NCBI RefSeq assembly: GCF_002215035.1
Contig: NZ_NKFP01000006.1
Coordinates: forward strand, 2,385,080 to 2,449,079
Source: Leptolyngbya ohadii IS1
GTDB lineage: Bacteria; Cyanobacteriota; Cyanobacteriia; Elainellales; Elainellaceae
Direction: 5' to 3'
DNA: 64,000 nucleotides
How positions within the stretch are numbered: the first letter of the stretch is position 1; the number at the start of each line of letters is the position of its first letter. The notes below the pieces were generated by a model. It saw nothing but the letters and a program-made list of their open reading frames with translations. It ran no database searches and was not told where the DNA came from. Positions 1 to 10,128 of this stretch are shown in pieces. Both the position numbers and the translations under genes were made by a program.

Positions 1-1
1 C

Positions 2-1414
2 CAGACCTGGATTATTCTCATTGCCAGTCTGATTTTCTACAGTTCGCTGCAAATTCAGTATGTGCCGCTGCTGCTGATGCTCACGGGCATCACTTTTTAT
101 ATTGGACGGGCGATCGGCGCACCGATGGACTGGCGAGTCGATGATAACCAGTGGCAGTTTGCCCAGGCAGACTGGAACCAGCGACGACTGAAGCTGCTCT
201 GGGTCGGGATTATTCTGAATGTGCTGACGCTCCTGGGCTTCAAGTACGTGCCATTCCTGCTAGATACGATCGGCGGACTGGGTATCCAGGACACGGCATC
301 ACAGGCGGACTGGGTGAAAAACAATATCATCGCGCCGCTGGGCATCAGCTTCTTTAGCTTCGAGTGTATTGCCTATCTGGTGGATGTTTACCGGGGCGCA
401 CCCGCCACCCATGATTTCGTTAAGTTTGCGGCATATAAGCTATTCTTTGCCAAATTCATTTCCGGTCCCATTACCCGCTTCCATCCCTTCGCGGCACAGC
501 TTCAAACCCTGCGCTTCCCCATTCCCAGTCAGGCGGCAGAGGGGCTGTGGCTGATTGCCTGCGGAGCCGTCAAAAAACTCCTGATCGCAGACCACCTGGG
601 CACGATCGTCGGCTTAATCTTCGGCAATATCGAACGGGCAGGCAGCGGCGATCTGTGGCTGGCAACCTTTGCCTACGGGCTTCAGCTTTACCTCGACTTC
701 AGCGGCTATGTAGACGTAGCGAGAGGCAGTGCCCTCCTCATGGGAATCGACCTGCCCCAAAACTTCGACTTTCCCTACTTCTGCACCAATATCGCAACCT
801 TCTGGCGACGCTGGCACATGACCCTGGGCGACTGGCTGCGAAACTACCTCTATTTCCCGCTGGGCGGCTCCCGCAAAGGCATCGTCCGTACCTGCCTCAA
901 CTTGATGATCGTCATGGTGCTAGCAGGCATTTGGCACGGGGCAGCCTGGGGCTTTGTCGTCTGGGGCTGCTTCCACGGACTGGCACTCGTTGTGCATCGC
1001 CTCACCGATGTCCTGTCCAAACAGTTTGAGTGGCTCACCACTTTCTGGAAAACCGTTCCGGGCATCGTATCCGCCTGGTTCGTCACCCAGCTCATGGTCT
1101 TCACTACCTGGATCTTCTTCCGTCTGCCCAACCTCAAGGATTCCGGCATGGTGGTCGGGCGACTCTTCGGACACGCAGGAGACATCCAGTTCGCCCAAAA
1201 AGTCTACGTCGAAACCCTGCAAATCGATCGCCTTCATATTGCCCTCCTGCTAGGGGCGATCGTCCTGGGCATGGGCATTGCTTATCTGTTTAATCGCGGC
1301 TTAAAGCTTCAGTTGAACTGGGCAATTAAGTTGATGCTGGTTCCCCTCTGTTTCTTTGCGGCTTGGCTGCTTGCCCCGAATGAGAGTCAGCCATACATCT
1401 ACTTTGATTTTTAG
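2..1414 (+). CDS. MBOAT family O-acyltransferase (alginate O-acetyltransferase AlgI-like), 5' end outside window
   Basis: Integral membrane acyltransferase expected to move acyl (usually acetyl) groups across the membrane onto an extracellular polysaccharide. The frame is open from base 2, so the start lies upstream; the GTG at 62 is internal, because the residues before it already read as a hydrophobic helix. Many membrane segments are visible. The family signature is present: an RRWHMTLGDWLRNYLY stretch near base 810, then GIWHGAAWGF near base 930 holding the conserved MBOAT histidine. The C-terminus looks complete at TAG 1412-1414. Partner SGNH/AlgJ-like genes, if any, would lie to the left of the window. 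The substrate cannot be told from the sequence. Confidence 0.9.
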   Translation, partial: QTWIILIASLIFYSSLQIQYVPLLLMLTGITFYIGRAIGAPMDWRVDDNQWQFAQADWNQRRLKLLWVGIILNVLTLLGFKYVPFLLDTIGGLGIQDTASQADWVKNNIIAPLGISFFSFECIAYLVDVYRGAPATHDFVKFAAYKLFFAKFISGPITRFHPFAAQLQTLRFPIPSQAAEGLWLIACGAVKKLLIADHLGTIVGLIFGNIERAGSGDLWLATFAYGLQLYLDFSGYVDVARGSALLMGIDLPQNFDFPYFCTNIATFWRRWHMTLGDWLRNYLYFPLGGSRKGIVRTCLNLMIVMVLAGIWHGAAWGFVVWGCFHGLALVVHRLTDVLSKQFEWLTTFWKTVPGIVSAWFVTQLMVFTTWIFFRLPNLKDSGMVVGRLFGHAGDIQFAQKVYVETLQIDRLHIALLLGAIVLGMGIAYLFNRGLKLQLNWAIKLMLVPLCFFAAWLLAPNESQPYIYFDF

Positions 1415-1453
1415 GGAAAGGGCTGCTGGACGAGTCGCGGAGAGCCTGCATCG

Positions 1454-1512
1454 CCCCCTAAATCCCCCATTTGCCTTTTGCCGCGCTTGAAGCGCGAGTT
1501 GGGGGACTTTGA
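1454..1512. repeat. Intergenic repeat, type A (GGGGGATTTAGGGGG family)
   Basis: Inverted-orientation copy of a repeat seen again at 15702, 34033 and 40193. One end reads CCCCCTAAATCCCCC and the other GGGGGACTTTGA, with a GCGCTTGAAGCGC hairpin between. It sits directly 3' of the acyltransferase gene. Other copies are also intergenic, which suggests a mobile or structural (transcript-end) repeat. Confidence 0.7.
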
Positions 1513-1529
1513 ATATCAAGGGCATAAAT

Positions 1530-1733
1530 TCAACGCTCCCGCAATTCCCTTGCAATCTCCTGTGCCAAATTCCTAGCCCACAGAGAATCGAACGGACAAA
1601 GGATCTGCCGATTCTCCGGCGATGTCCAAACCAGGGCATCCTCCACATCTGAGAGAACGTAGGTTTCGTTGAGCAAAATGCACGTCAGCAAGCGATGAAC
1701 CACGATCGCCTGTTGATCTGTCAGCACAATCAT
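1530..1733 (-). CDS. Small hypothetical protein (67 aa), paralogue of its upstream neighbour
   Basis: Begins MIVLTDQQAIVVHRLL and matches the start of the next gene (MIALTDDKVALLRSLL), so the two are likely tandem paralogues. The start codon overlaps the stop of the upstream gene by four bases (ATGA), indicating translational coupling. No recognised domain. The residues are soluble and mixed charged, with no membrane segment. Its position opposite two ribbon-helix-helix genes would suit a small regulatory or toxin-antitoxin-like module, but that is inference. Confidence 0.5.
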   Translation of the reverse strand: MIVLTDQQAIVVHRLLTCILLNETYVLSDVEDALVWTSPENRQILCPFDSLWARNLAQEIARELRER

Positions 1734-1885
1734 CGTTTTGCTCCTTGATTTGCTCCTCGATCGCTCCGCGTTTCGCTTTTTGCCAAAATCACCAGAGCTT
1801 TGTCGATATCCCGAATCTTGATGCCGCGCAGGGCAGTCAGCAGAGAGCGCAATAAAGCGACCTTATCATCAGTCAGTGCGATCAT
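1730..1885 (-). CDS. Small hypothetical protein (51 aa)
   Basis: ATG at 1885 is preceded by GAGG about nine bases upstream; a longer frame back to 2029 exists but would overlap the divergent operator region. The product MIALTDDKVALLRSLLTALRG... resembles the start of the downstream 67-aa protein and overlaps it by four bases. Function unknown. It is divergently oriented to the ribbon-helix-helix gene at 1964, with 78 bp between starts. Confidence 0.5.
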   Translation of the reverse strand: MIALTDDKVALLRSLLTALRGIKIRDIDKALVILAKSETRSDRGANQGAKR

Positions 1886-1911
1886 GGGTAAAACCTCAAA
1901 GTGACAATAAA

Positions 1912-1932
1912 GTAACGTTACTATAGCGTTAC
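1912..1932. promoter_or_regulatory. Palindromic operator candidate between divergent small genes
   Basis: GTAACGTTAC (1912-1921) is a perfect 10-bp palindrome. Its half-site CGTTAC recurs 11 bp downstream (1927-1932), one helical turn away. Ribbon-helix-helix dimers typically bind such repeated half-sites, and the first gene downstream (1964) encodes a ribbon-helix-helix protein. Autoregulation of the divergent pair is inferred. Confidence 0.45.
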
Positions 1933-1963
1933 CGTAAAAGTAAAGTGAGGTTCTAAGATCTTT

Positions 1964-2143
1964 ATGGAATTTGATGATGATTTGAGCGTGGCTACAGATA
2001 AAGCCAGAGTCACTGTGTACTTGCCGCAAGACTTGAAAGACCGCTTAACCGTGGTAGCTGAGAAGGATAAGCGATCGGTCAGTGTGATGATTGAGATTTT
2101 GGTTTTAGAAGCCTTAGAAGCTAGAGAGCAAGGCAATAAGTAA
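1964..2143 (+). CDS. Ribbon-helix-helix (CopG/Arc-like) DNA-binding protein, 59 aa
   Basis: Short protein whose strand-helix-helix pattern fits the ribbon-helix-helix fold: ARVTVYLPQDLKDRL (beta strand and helix A), then VSVMIEILVLEALEARE (helix B). A GAGG motif lies upstream of ATG 1964. Such proteins usually act as antitoxins or small repressors binding as dimers to repeated operators. A tandem paralogue follows at 2189. No toxin gene of a known family is visible nearby; the divergent 51- and 67-aa proteins are the only local candidates for partners. Confidence 0.65.
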   Translation: MEFDDDLSVATDKARVTVYLPQDLKDRLTVVAEKDKRSVSVMIEILVLEALEAREQGNK

Positions 2144-2188
2144 CGATCGCCTCACAACTCAACCCCAGTGTGTATTTGAAGATGACCA

Positions 2189-2344
2189 GTGACAACCGAT
2201 AAATCCCGTCTCAATGTCTACATTCCACAGCAGCTAAAAGACCGCATAGACCAGTTGGCTGAAAAGGATAGGCGATCGCTTAGTGTCACTGTAGAGATAT
2301 TGCTGACTGAGGCTTTAGAGGCGAGAGGCGAGGAAAAGAAGTAA
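2189..2344 (+). CDS. Ribbon-helix-helix protein, tandem paralogue (51 aa)
   Basis: GTG start at 2189; the codon two before it is TGA, so no upstream start is possible in frame. The product runs TTDKSRLNVYIPQQLKDRI and then SLSVTVEILLTEALEAR, parallel to the protein at 1964, and shares its AEKD(K/R)RS(V/L)SV core. It arose by tandem duplication. It is probably a small DNA-binding regulator or antitoxin; the target is unknown. Confidence 0.6.
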   Translation: MTTDKSRLNVYIPQQLKDRIDQLAEKDRRSLSVTVEILLTEALEARGEEKK

Positions 2345-2557
2345 CGATCGCCCCCTTTAACAGGTTGATGACTTGCTCCTTGTTCCTCTGAGAAGGAATC
2401 TTTATTAGAGGCGATCGGATGCTGGTTGGGAGCTATGCTGTTTTAATGACCCCGTTCAGTGATTGCGCGGAGCTTCTGCCTCTGCACTAAAGAACTGAGG
2501 GAATCCGTTGCAACACCATTCTTGTACCATTGCAATAATCTCATTTCTGCATACGAG

Positions 2558-3118
2558 TTAGAGGTCAAACCATTCTTCTTCTGAAACTCTCCACCGGGAT
2601 TTAGCTAATTCCTTCACTTCATCAATTGATTTTTGATAAGGAAAGTACTCCTCCTGTCTTCCTACATAAACTTCAAGCAGATAGTAAACTTCTGAAGGTG
2701 CAAACTGAGCAATACAAACCTCTAGGGGCTTCTCCGGTGTGAGTAGTTCACTATCCATACTCTCCTGATAGTAGAAAGTTGGTTCATGCTCTCGAAGAAC
2801 TGCCCGCGACAAACAAACACTTTTACAAGTACGATATTCGTCTAACAACTCAAAAAACTGGTCAAACGCTTGCTCATTGCCCCATTCCTCATTCATCCAG
2901 TCCCAAGGGAGCGTTGGTGACATTCCATAAACTCTTCCTGTAATCCAGCGACTAAAACCCCAAAAGCATGGATCACCTGCATCTACTTCTACGAATCCTA
3001 ATGCTGAAACAAATGCAACCAGAGCGGCAAAGGATTTTTTACCAGTGTTACCTAAATACATCGCTGGACGTTTCTGTAGAGCATCCAGCAACTCATAAAT
3101 GTCCTTGTAGTATTTCAT
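2558..3118 (-). CDS. Hypothetical protein, 186 aa
   Basis: Starts MKYYKDIYELLDALQKRPAMYLG; an IRxRPAMYLG-type N-terminal motif occurs in a loose set of uncharacterised bacterial proteins, and superficially resembles the KRPGMYIG of GyrB, but no ATPase motifs follow. It is acidic, rich in aromatic residues, has no signal or membrane segment and ends EEWFDL. Codon use is more AT-rich and less HIP1-dense than in neighbours, which together with the adjacent RAYT element suggests horizontal arrival. I do not recognise a function. Confidence 0.65.
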   Translation of the reverse strand: MKYYKDIYELLDALQKRPAMYLGNTGKKSFAALVAFVSALGFVEVDAGDPCFWGFSRWITGRVYGMSPTLPWDWMNEEWGNEQAFDQFFELLDEYRTCKSVCLSRAVLREHEPTFYYQESMDSELLTPEKPLEVCIAQFAPSEVYYLLEVYVGRQEEYFPYQKSIDEVKELAKSRWRVSEEEWFDL

Positions 3119-3238
3119 TCAGATTTAAAGTATAAAATTTCATCCTCTCTCCCCAAGCCCGATCGCCTTCAGTCCTCTCAACAGCCGTAAAATTTTAGAA
3201 GGAAGCTAGGCGACAGGTGGCTATAGTTTATCCTCGTT

Positions 3239-3282
3239 TCAAGGCTCTGCCTTGAGAATGCCCCTTGGAGGCTCTGCCTCCC
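3239..3282. repeat. RAYT-associated hairpin repeat, left flank
   Basis: Two short hairpins, TCAAGGC-TCT-GCCTTGA and GGAGGC-TCT-GCCTCC, abut and enter the 3' end of the transposase gene. The second is the reverse complement of the GGAGGC-AGA-GCCTCC unit to the right of the gene, so the transposase sits between inverted copies. Confidence 0.7.
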
Positions 3283-3817
3283 CCTCCTCCTCAATCCAAT
3301 CGATCGCCAAAGCCTCTTCTAACCCAGCATAATTCCGGTAGCTCGAATATCGCCAGTGACCCGGATCATCCACATACCCACGCCTCACTGGATTGTGGTG
3401 AATGTATTCCAATTTCTGCTGAAACATCTCCCAGCTAAAAATTGCTTGAGGATGCGAACCCTCCTGCCACATCTGATAATCCTGATCTACGTTGTAGGAC
3501 AGCTTATTCGTCCTCAACTGATCTAGCCAATAGCCCGATCGATTCTTCTCCAGCCAATCGATCGCCGATCGAGCTGTAAAAGACTTAAATTTAGCAACCT
3601 CTTTAGATAAGTCATCCGCTGCCGCAATCAAGTGCAAATGGTTCTCCATCACCACGTATCCATACAGGCGAATTCGCTGACGCGATCGCAGAAAATCCAG
3701 CGAGTCCAGAATAATCTGTGCGATTTCGGGTTTGCTGAAGAGAGGGAGCCAATTGACGATCGTGCAGGTCAGAAAATGGGGTTGTTGTTCGAGGAAACGG
3801 TAGCGGCTTCTTCCCAT
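3239..3817 (-). CDS. REP-associated tyrosine transposase (RAYT, IS200-like TnpA family)
   Basis: Single-strand DNA endonuclease of the HUH/Y1 group that acts on REP-type hairpins. The start MGRSRYRFLEQQ at 3817 is preferred to the longer frame (3901), whose extra residues are encoded by the flanking hairpin repeat. HLHL (about residues 60-63) is the HUH metal-binding pair, and EYIHHNPVRRG near residue 150 is the typical RAYT block. At 192 aa it has about the usual length and shows no frameshift. Both ends carry GGAGGC...GCCTCC hairpins, and four further repeat sets of the same hairpin type occur elsewhere in the window, so this is the probable trans-acting enzyme for that family. Confidence 0.88.
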   Translation of the reverse strand: MGRSRYRFLEQQPHFLTCTIVNWLPLFSKPEIAQIILDSLDFLRSRQRIRLYGYVVMENHLHLIAAADDLSKEVAKFKSFTARSAIDWLEKNRSGYWLDQLRTNKLSYNVDQDYQMWQEGSHPQAIFSWEMFQQKLEYIHHNPVRRGYVDDPGHWRYSSYRNYAGLEEALAIDWIEEEGEAEPPRGILKAEP

Positions 3818-3846
3818 AGGGCGATCGAGGGGTGGAGGAATAGGTG

Positions 3847-4006
3847 GGAGGCAGAGCCTCCTTATTAGGATTCCCAGGCAGAGCCAGGGAACGAGATCCA
3901 CAAGAGCCTATCTGCAAACGATCGTCCTGAAAATCTCAAAGTCCCCTACTTACTCTGGTGTCCAGGCTCAGCCTGGATATTTGTCCGAAAGCGGCTCTGC
4001 TGCTAA
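3847..4006. repeat. RAYT-associated hairpin repeat, right flank and partial second copy
   Basis: Contains GGAGGC-AGA-GCCTCC, then CCCAGGCAGAGCCAGGG, and from 3957 the start of a standard copy: GTCCAGGCTCAGCCTGGA followed by GCGGCTCTGCTGC. It sits 5' of the transposase gene and runs to the 3' end of miaA. Confidence 0.7.
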
Positions 4007-5001
4007 TTAGACTTAGGAGACTTCCCAGACCTCAAAAACCCCTCCACAAACCCCTCAACCCTCCCCAAAACCCGATCGCCCAAATCTGGATCATCCGCAT
4101 CAAACCATTCGATCGATCGATCGGCATGAAACCAGGTGCGCTGCTGTTTAGCAAATTGGCGGGTATGCAGGACGATCAGCGACTCCGCTTCAGCTAAAGA
4201 AATCTCACCGTTGAGAAACTGTTTAATCTCCTGGTAGCCCAACGTATTTAATAGCGGCAAATCCGCCCCGTACTTTCGGCAAAGGCGATCGACCTCCTCC
4301 ACAAAGCCCTGGGCGATCATTTGAGCGGTGCGCTGGGCAATCCGTCGCGTCAAGGCATCCCAGTCCGCATCCAGACCAATTTGTAGAATCGGGTAGTTTG
4401 GCGGCTGCTCTCCCTGCTGCTGCGAAATCGGCTGACCCGTCACATAAAACACCTCCAACGCCCGCAGCGTTCTGCGCTGATCATTAAAGTGAATCTTCTG
4501 CGTCGAAGCCGGATCGATCTGCTTCAGCAGCCAGTAGCAGTAGGGCTGTCCCATTGCTTGAAGCTGCGATCGCAGTAGGGGCTGGGGTGCGACCCTGGGA
4601 ATCCTTAAGCCTCGCACGATCGACTTTATATAGAGTCCCGTTCCGCCCACTAATAAAGGAATCGCCTTTTGAGACTGATGCAGCCGATCGATCCAGTCCT
4701 GCGCCTGCGCCTGATAATCCGCGACCGTCAGGGTTTCCGTAGGCTCACAGATGTCGATGAGTTCGTGGGGAGCCTGCTGCCGTTCCGCTAAAGTGGGCTT
4801 CGCCGTGCCAATGTCAAACTCCCGGTACACCTGCCGCGAATCCGCACTCAAAATCACCCCCGGCAGACGATTTGCCAGATCGATCGCCAAACTTGACTTT
4901 CCAGTTGCCGTTGCCCCACAAATAACGACTAAAATAGGGACAGAAGGATTTAGTACGTCTGTATTATATTCGGGATAATTTTCGGTGTGGGGGTGGCTCA
5001 T
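4003..5001 (-). CDS. miaA: tRNA dimethylallyltransferase MiaA
   Basis: Adds a dimethylallyl group to N6 of A37 in tRNAs reading UNN codons, the first step of (methylthio)isopentenyl-adenosine formation in the cytoplasm. The P-loop GATATGKS is at residues 29-36 and ILSADSRQVYREFDIGTAKP follows, the characteristic MiaA block; LVGGTGLYIKSIVRGL and DQRRTLRALEVFYVTG are also typical. At 332 aa it is slightly long because of about 20 non-conserved N-terminal residues, so a later start is possible. Its last codons touch the RAYT-type repeat. It is divergent from gyrB, with 180 bp between starts. Confidence 0.95.
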   Translation of the reverse strand: MSHPHTENYPEYNTDVLNPSVPILVVICGATATGKSSLAIDLANRLPGVILSADSRQVYREFDIGTAKPTLAERQQAPHELIDICEPTETLTVADYQAQAQDWIDRLHQSQKAIPLLVGGTGLYIKSIVRGLRIPRVAPQPLLRSQLQAMGQPYCYWLLKQIDPASTQKIHFNDQRRTLRALEVFYVTGQPISQQQGEQPPNYPILQIGLDADWDALTRRIAQRTAQMIAQGFVEEVDRLCRKYGADLPLLNTLGYQEIKQFLNGEISLAEAESLIVLHTRQFAKQQRTWFHADRSIEWFDADDPDLGDRVLGRVEGFVEGFLRSGKSPKSN

Positions 5002-5127
5002 GGGAAGACGATGGAAAAAAACGGCACAGAGGGCATTTTAGAGGGAGGATTGAACCCCCTTTGAAAAGTTCGTCTCAGACCGCCGAAAAACCGCCTGAAA
5101 CCCTTTTGTGCTAAAATTTTTGTATGA

Positions 5128-7119
<1,992 letters not shown>

Positions 7120-7159
7120 ACTGAATCGCGAATCGATATCACTTGTAGTAACTCCTGTG

Positions 7160-7185
7160 GGATGGGCTTCTCGCCCGTCCTTTTT
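7160..7185 (+). terminator. Rho-independent terminator of gyrB
   Basis: GGATGGGC, five-base loop, GCCCGTCC (one G-T pair), then TTTTT, 40 bp after the gyrB stop. The sequence is a variant of a TGTGGGATGGGC repeat seen at 18774 and 54249. Confidence 0.8.
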
Positions 7186-7249
7186 ACTTTCTTTTCTGCT
7201 TTCCCTAGAGCCATTCCGATCGACTTCGGCGTTCGCTATTGTCCGTTTA

Positions 7250-7726
7250 CTATTGTCCGACGGGCTGGAGCAGAATTGCGACTTCGGTAGCGTTGCCCTG
7301 GGTAATCACGGGATACATGACGGTACTCGTCCAGCGCAGCGCATCCCCATAGAAAATCTGGGCACGAACGTGATAGCGGTTTCGCTCCTCAATGCGGCTC
7401 GGATCGTAGGTCAGCCTGAAGGAGATGGGAACCTGTTGCCCTGCGGTTTCGATCGTCTCCTCAGCAATGACAATAGCGGCAGCATCGGCACGGCTCACAT
7501 CCTCCAGCCGAACGACCAGTCTTGCATCCGGAGGAAGGGCAATTCGCTGACGGTAGGTAACGGTTCCAGAAACCATGTTGGTTGAACGATTATGGGGTGA
7601 TCCGTTCGTTTGCTGAGTTTCACAGGGCATAGCGAAGGCAAGAGGCGTATCGCGAGCCAGGGCAGCAACGGTTAGGGTGAGGGCGATCGTTCCATTCGCT
7701 AAAAACGACAGCAGTTTTAGAAGCAT
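7250..7726 (-). CDS. YbaY-family exported protein (type III secretion lipoprotein chaperone-like fold)
   Basis: The first 30 residues form a signal peptide ending near PLAFA. The body VSGTVTYRQRIALPPDARLVVRLEDVSRADA, followed by QVPISFRLTYDPSRI and a final beta-rich part, matches the YbaY/YscW-type beta-sandwich domain (PF09619 by memory). In other bacteria these are small periplasmic or outer-membrane-associated proteins of unclear role. At 158 aa it is the usual length with one domain. No lipobox cysteine is obvious, so a soluble periplasmic location is likelier than a lipoprotein. Confidence 0.75.
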   Translation of the reverse strand: MLLKLLSFLANGTIALTLTVAALARDTPLAFAMPCETQQTNGSPHNRSTNMVSGTVTYRQRIALPPDARLVVRLEDVSRADAAAIVIAEETIETAGQQVPISFRLTYDPSRIEERNRYHVRAQIFYGDALRWTSTVMYPVITQGNATEVAILLQPVGQ

Positions 7727-7820
7727 GGTGAATTAGAGTTAAAAATTGAGCAGAATCGTCCTGAGACTGTAAGTTTTGAGCAGGGTAAAATACATTGCCT
7801 TCCTACCGAGTCACGCCTTC

Positions 7821-8672
7821 CTATCGAGCCAGTGGATTTGGCGTTGGACTTGGCGGATTGGAAACGGCAGGTCTATTCTGAGTTGGAGCAGTTGAGTTTG
7901 GCGGATTGGGAATAGCGGGTTTTGGCGTTGGTCTAGGTGGCTCTGTTACAGCAGGTCTTGTGATAGGTTGAGCGGGATCAGTAATCGGCGGTCTTACAGT
8001 TGGACCGGAAGGATCAACCACTGGGGGTCTTGTGACAGGACCCGGAGGATCAACCACTGGAGGTCTTACAGTTGGACCAGGGGGATCGACTACTGGAGGT
8101 CTTGTGACAGGACCGGGGGGATCAACCACCGGAGGTTTTATCTGACCTGGAATCACGATGACCGGAGTTGGAGTAGGCTGCACCACAGATTGAATGCTAT
8201 TGCGGGTTCGCCCGGTTTCCTCCATCCCAATGCGCCCATCGCCCCCAACGGTTTGCAGGAAGCAGGCTTGATTCGGAAACACCCTGACATAGAAAGTGTT
8301 TTCCCGTCCTGCTGCAAAAGTGACGCTGCCATCGGCATTCACGGTACGGGTTGCAGGAGCCTGATTCAGACTGGCGATCGACGGTTTGCGAACAAAGGTC
8401 ATCAGGAGTTGTCCACCCTCTGAGACAACATCAGCAAAGTAATTTTCCGTCACGCAACTGCTGCCTTGAGGAATCGCTGCGGTTGTCCCTTCCTGATTGG
8501 GAATAACAGGCGCAGGAGACGCACTTCCCCCATTGTCCGTGGGTGGGGCGATCGGTGTTGTCTGAGCCTCCAGGGAAACCGTCGAATCTTCAGGTCTACA
8601 GCTTGAAAGGACAATCAGAGAGAGTCCAATTAAAAAAAACCTGACTGAGAAGATAGCTTGAAAGAAGCTCAT
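7821..8672 (-). CDS. Proline-rich repeat lipoprotein
   Basis: MSFFQAIFSVRFFLIGLSLIVLSSC is a lipoprotein signal with the lipobox LSSC; a start eight codons earlier at 8696 is also open. Residues to about 150 form an unrecognised domain with two cysteines. The C-terminal third is a degenerate tandem repeat of RPPVVDPPGP(V/T)(T/V), about eight units, like a rigid periplasmic or wall-spanning rod. The repeat DNA is regular at first and decays toward the C-terminus, consistent with expansion by slippage. Function unknown. Confidence 0.7.
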   Translation of the reverse strand: MSFFQAIFSVRFFLIGLSLIVLSSCRPEDSTVSLEAQTTPIAPPTDNGGSASPAPVIPNQEGTTAAIPQGSSCVTENYFADVVSEGGQLLMTFVRKPSIASLNQAPATRTVNADGSVTFAAGRENTFYVRVFPNQACFLQTVGGDGRIGMEETGRTRNSIQSVVQPTPTPVIVIPGQIKPPVVDPPGPVTRPPVVDPPGPTVRPPVVDPPGPVTRPPVVDPSGPTVRPPITDPAQPITRPAVTEPPRPTPKPAIPNPPNSTAPTQNRPAVSNPPSPTPNPLAR

Positions 8673-8893
8673 GGGATTCTGTGAAGATGCTGACAAAATG
8701 CGACAGCTAAAAACAAACGATACTTTTGGCGATCGTCAGAGGCATAACTGACATAACAGCTTTGGGATACAGTTTTGAAGCGTACAGATAAACGTTTTGT
8801 ATCCATGTCAGGCACCCTGTTAACTCCACTGGTTAACTGTCACTGGTTAACAGCCACTATCGCAGGCGCAGAGTGACGGGGAGGAATGTTGCT

Positions 8894-9559
8894 TTAGGGT
8901 CTACCCGCCTCGTATCCAGCAGCATAGCCTCGCGTGTACTCGCGGGATGCCTCCGCAGGCAAGCCCCGACTTCCGCCAACGGGATCATAGGTTCGTCCTG
9001 CCCGCCCTGCTGCAACTCCATCCTGATAGCCGCGATCGTAGTATTGCTGCAAGGAGTTCGAGCCGCCCGGTCTACTTGCCTGATAGCCTGCCCCATACCC
9101 CCGGGTATATTCGCGCGAGGCATCTGCTGGAAGATTGCGGCTCCCTGCCACGGGGTCGTACTGCCGTCCTGCCTGAGCATCGGATGCGCCAGCTTGGTAG
9201 CCCTGGTCGTAGTAATCGATCGCGGGCGTTGAGCCAAACGTAACGTACTGGCGGTAAACCCAGCCTTCCGTTTGCGGCAAAGAACCCGAAACTGCCCTGA
9301 CTTTGATCCAGCTATCAGAGCCGCTGCCATACTGTCCCAGAATCCGCATCTGCGTTCCCTGATCCGCTACATAAAGAACGCTGCCATCCCGTCCCGGACG
9401 ACTGCGAATATTCACGCCATTGGTATTAATAAAGCCCGACTGGGGAGCCTGAGCCAGCAGCACTTGCCGAGCTTCAATTTGAGCAAAAGCAGGTGATACG
9501 GCTGCGATCGGCGCTATTGCAAGAAGCGTTGCAGCAAACAAAATCGGAGTCTTCATCAT
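8894..9559 (-). CDS. Exported SH3-like domain protein with duplicated 44-residue C-terminal motif
   Basis: Signal peptide (to about PAFA, residue 25), then a bacterial SH3 domain (GVNIRSRPGRDGSVLYVADQG ... WVYRQYV, residues 45-105). Two copies follow of a glycine- and tyrosine-rich unit: YYDQGYQAGASDAQAG, RQYDPV, GSR, LP(A)DASREYTRGY, AGY. Such SH3b modules often bind cell wall peptides; the repeat is not one I can name. The start could be either of the two adjacent Met codons. It stands alone; the 570 bp upstream hold no gene. Confidence 0.75.
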   Translation of the reverse strand: MMKTPILFAATLLAIAPIAAVSPAFAQIEARQVLLAQAPQSGFINTNGVNIRSRPGRDGSVLYVADQGTQMRILGQYGSGSDSWIKVRAVSGSLPQTEGWVYRQYVTFGSTPAIDYYDQGYQAGASDAQAGRQYDPVAGSRNLPADASREYTRGYGAGYQASRPGGSNSLQQYYDRGYQDGVAAGRAGRTYDPVGGSRGLPAEASREYTRGYAAGYEAGRP

Positions 9560-10128
9560 GCAAAAATCCTATAAAAGCATTGCCCAAAATGTAAGCGTAT
9601 GGAAGAAAAGTAGGGAATTTGTAGGAAAACAGAAAAAGTTATCTGGGAAACTGAAAGTATAGTTTCGATCGGTATATTTGCAAGCTGAGCTGAAGCTAAA
9701 TGCGCTTTGCCCTAAAGTATCCGATCGCCTTCCTCAAGCTTATCTATTTTGTGTTGAAAAACTAATAAAAACTGGAACCATTTATAGAGGAAATTCGATC
9801 GCCCAATTTAATCTCAAACCATGTTCATAGTCCGCTAGTTACAAGCTGAGAAAATACCTGATTTGTACCTCTATTGGCTGATCATGCGGCTCTCTGGAAT
9901 CACTAGAACAGTAGTTAGTGAGGCGATTTTCTAATTCATTCTCTACCGTTTGAACAGAGATTATTCCAGACCCGTTCTGGTGCGATCGCAGCAAGAAATT
10001 ATTGGCTGAAGAAAAGAAGCCTCATCCTTAAAATTTGCCCTGTTTCAACGTGGGCATCATTTTCTGAACAAAACTTCCTGAACCAACGTTCAAAACAAAA
10101 AGTAAGGATTCACGTCAAGGAATTTGTC
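9560..10128. other. Gene-free region between divergent SH3 protein and Mn-catalase genes
   Basis: AT-rich, with a few HIP1 sites and stops in all frames. It must hold both divergent promoters. I see no convincing hairpin-plus-U-tract, riboswitch core or tRNA. Confidence 0.5.
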
